NCBI RefSeq assembly: GCF_027580225.2
Contig: NC_073341.2
Location: 16,118,501-16,182,500, forward strand
DNA length: 64,000 nucleotides
Origin: Misgurnus anguillicaudatus
Taxonomy: Eukaryota > Chordata > Actinopteri > Cypriniformes > Cobitidae
Reading direction: 5' to 3'
Position 1 is the first letter of the stretch; each line of letters starts with the position of its first letter. Shown here one piece after another: positions 63,201 to 64,000 of the stretch. The notes under the pieces are model-generated. The model worked only from the letters and a program-made list of their open reading frames with translations. It was not told where the DNA came from and searched no databases. The position numbers were made by a program, and so were the translations under genes.

Positions 63201-63220
63201 GATGGGACCAAGTCACCCAT

Positions 63221-63385
63221 GTGCAAGTCTCAAGTAAGTCTCAAGTCTGAACCTTCAAGTCTCAAGTAAGTCCCAAGTATTTTTTGTCTTGGTCAAGTCA
63301 AGTCAAGTCAAGTCACAGGCTATATCAAGTCAAGTCAAGTCAAGTCCTGTAGTAGGTCAAGTCAAGTCCAAGTCAAGTCACCTTA
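63221..63385. repeat. AAGTC pentamer satellite
   Basis: Runs of (CAAGT)n/(AAGTC)n broken by short unique words, preceded by GAGATGGGACCAAGTCACCC. Confidence 0.8.
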
Positions 63386-63653
63386 TTATTGTAATTTTAC
63401 CGGCAGAATCTGATCTTAATAAAGTGAAAATACAAGATATACAGTACGTAAGTAACAGTTAAGTACAATAATTTGGATTTGCATTGTAAATACTCATGTT
63501 CAGTAAAATACATCATGGAATCAAACAAAATTGTAACTTCATAAATTATTTATTTTTCACTTCTGCCAACCTTGTTTAAAATGTTTGAAATTTTCAACAT
63601 TGAGTCCATAAAACAAATAACAGCTTAACATCCAACAGACTCCTCTCTGAACA

Positions 63654-63654
<1 letters not shown>

Positions 63655-63720
<66 letters not shown>
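63655..63720. repeat. (CT)n(CA)n microsatellite
   Basis: About 20 CT units followed by about 13 CA units. Confidence 0.9.
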
Positions 63721-63722
<2 letters not shown>

Positions 63723-64000
63723 TGTGTAATGCTTTGAATGCTCAAGGCTGCGCCCAGAAAAACGAGCGCGTCTCTTCTGTTCGTGCGCCTACATTTGAAA
63801 TAACGAACTTGAGCGCGCAAAAGACGCTTACAAACTTAGAAAAAGTAGCCAAGTCTCATACCGCTCAGATCAAGGGAAGTATTTAAAAAAAAAATCTAAA
63901 TTATTTTGCCCACATTTGTCCCCAACACGGTATAATGACTCATCATTGATGAGGGTTAATGGCTACTTTAGCGATTATTACATTAGCTATCTACCAACTA

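Larger units (their letters stand above)
26677..64000 (-). other. Long 5' intron of iqsec2 (presumed)
   Basis: The exon at 26676 needs an upstream exon ending in phase 2. Human IQSEC2 has ~235 more N-terminal residues with the coiled coil ELNNIIESQQQLLE; no frame like this appears in 26.7-64 kb on either strand. The stretch is therefore read as one intron of at least 37 kb, filled with repeats. No other protein-coding gene is supported in it. Confidence 0.6.

Noticed and set aside
63221..63385. Regular short repeats that might suggest an array of spacers and repeats
   Set aside because: The unit is only five bases with no spacers of constant length; it is a simple satellite in a vertebrate genome.

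Overview
The window is vertebrate nuclear DNA: AT-rich, intron-rich and full of short DNA-transposon relics. Two protein-coding genes, both on the minus strand, are recognisable by their exons: kdm5c (histone H3K4 demethylase) and iqsec2 (neuronal ARF guanine-nucleotide exchange factor). They stand head to tail, iqsec2 upstream of kdm5c, the same neighbours as on human Xp11.22. Exon sequences, poly-His and poly-Pro tracts, and the repeat families point to a ray-finned fish, probably a cypriniform; the species cannot be fixed from the sequence.

Layout: 1-404 is a kdm5c intron. Fourteen kdm5c coding exons lie between 405 and 11067 and give 707 in-frame residues (JmjN, ARID, first PHD finger, JmjC, start of the C5HC2 region); the C-terminal exons lie off the left edge. 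11072-13700 holds the 5' intron and promoter, with a YY1-type motif and a perfect 25-bp palindrome. 13703-16617 is intergenic plus the presumed iqsec2 3' UTR. Thirteen iqsec2 coding exons lie between 16618 and 26676 and give 1366 in-frame residues (IQ motif, Sec7, PH, proline/histidine-rich tail, PDZ ligand STVV). The first ~235 residues expected from the human protein are absent, so 26677-64000 is read as one very long 5' intron.

That intron, and several smaller ones, are packed with nested transposons: hAT-like elements with 8-bp target duplications, a solo LTR with a perfect 5-bp duplication, two members of a terminal-inverted-repeat family with 4-bp duplications, foldback elements and many MITEs.

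The most unusual observation is that two iqsec2 introns start with CT and TT instead of GT, and in both the first six intron bases equal the first six bases of the next exon. Every other junction checked is GT-AG. This looks like an RNA-guided consensus error or real splice-site damage. I found no wholly new gene system; the rest of the interest lies in repeats and regulatory sequence.

The genes are not a pathway operon, but both are dosage-sensitive in neurons: KDM5C removes H3K4me2/3 in the nucleus, and IQSEC2 activates ARF6 at the postsynaptic density.
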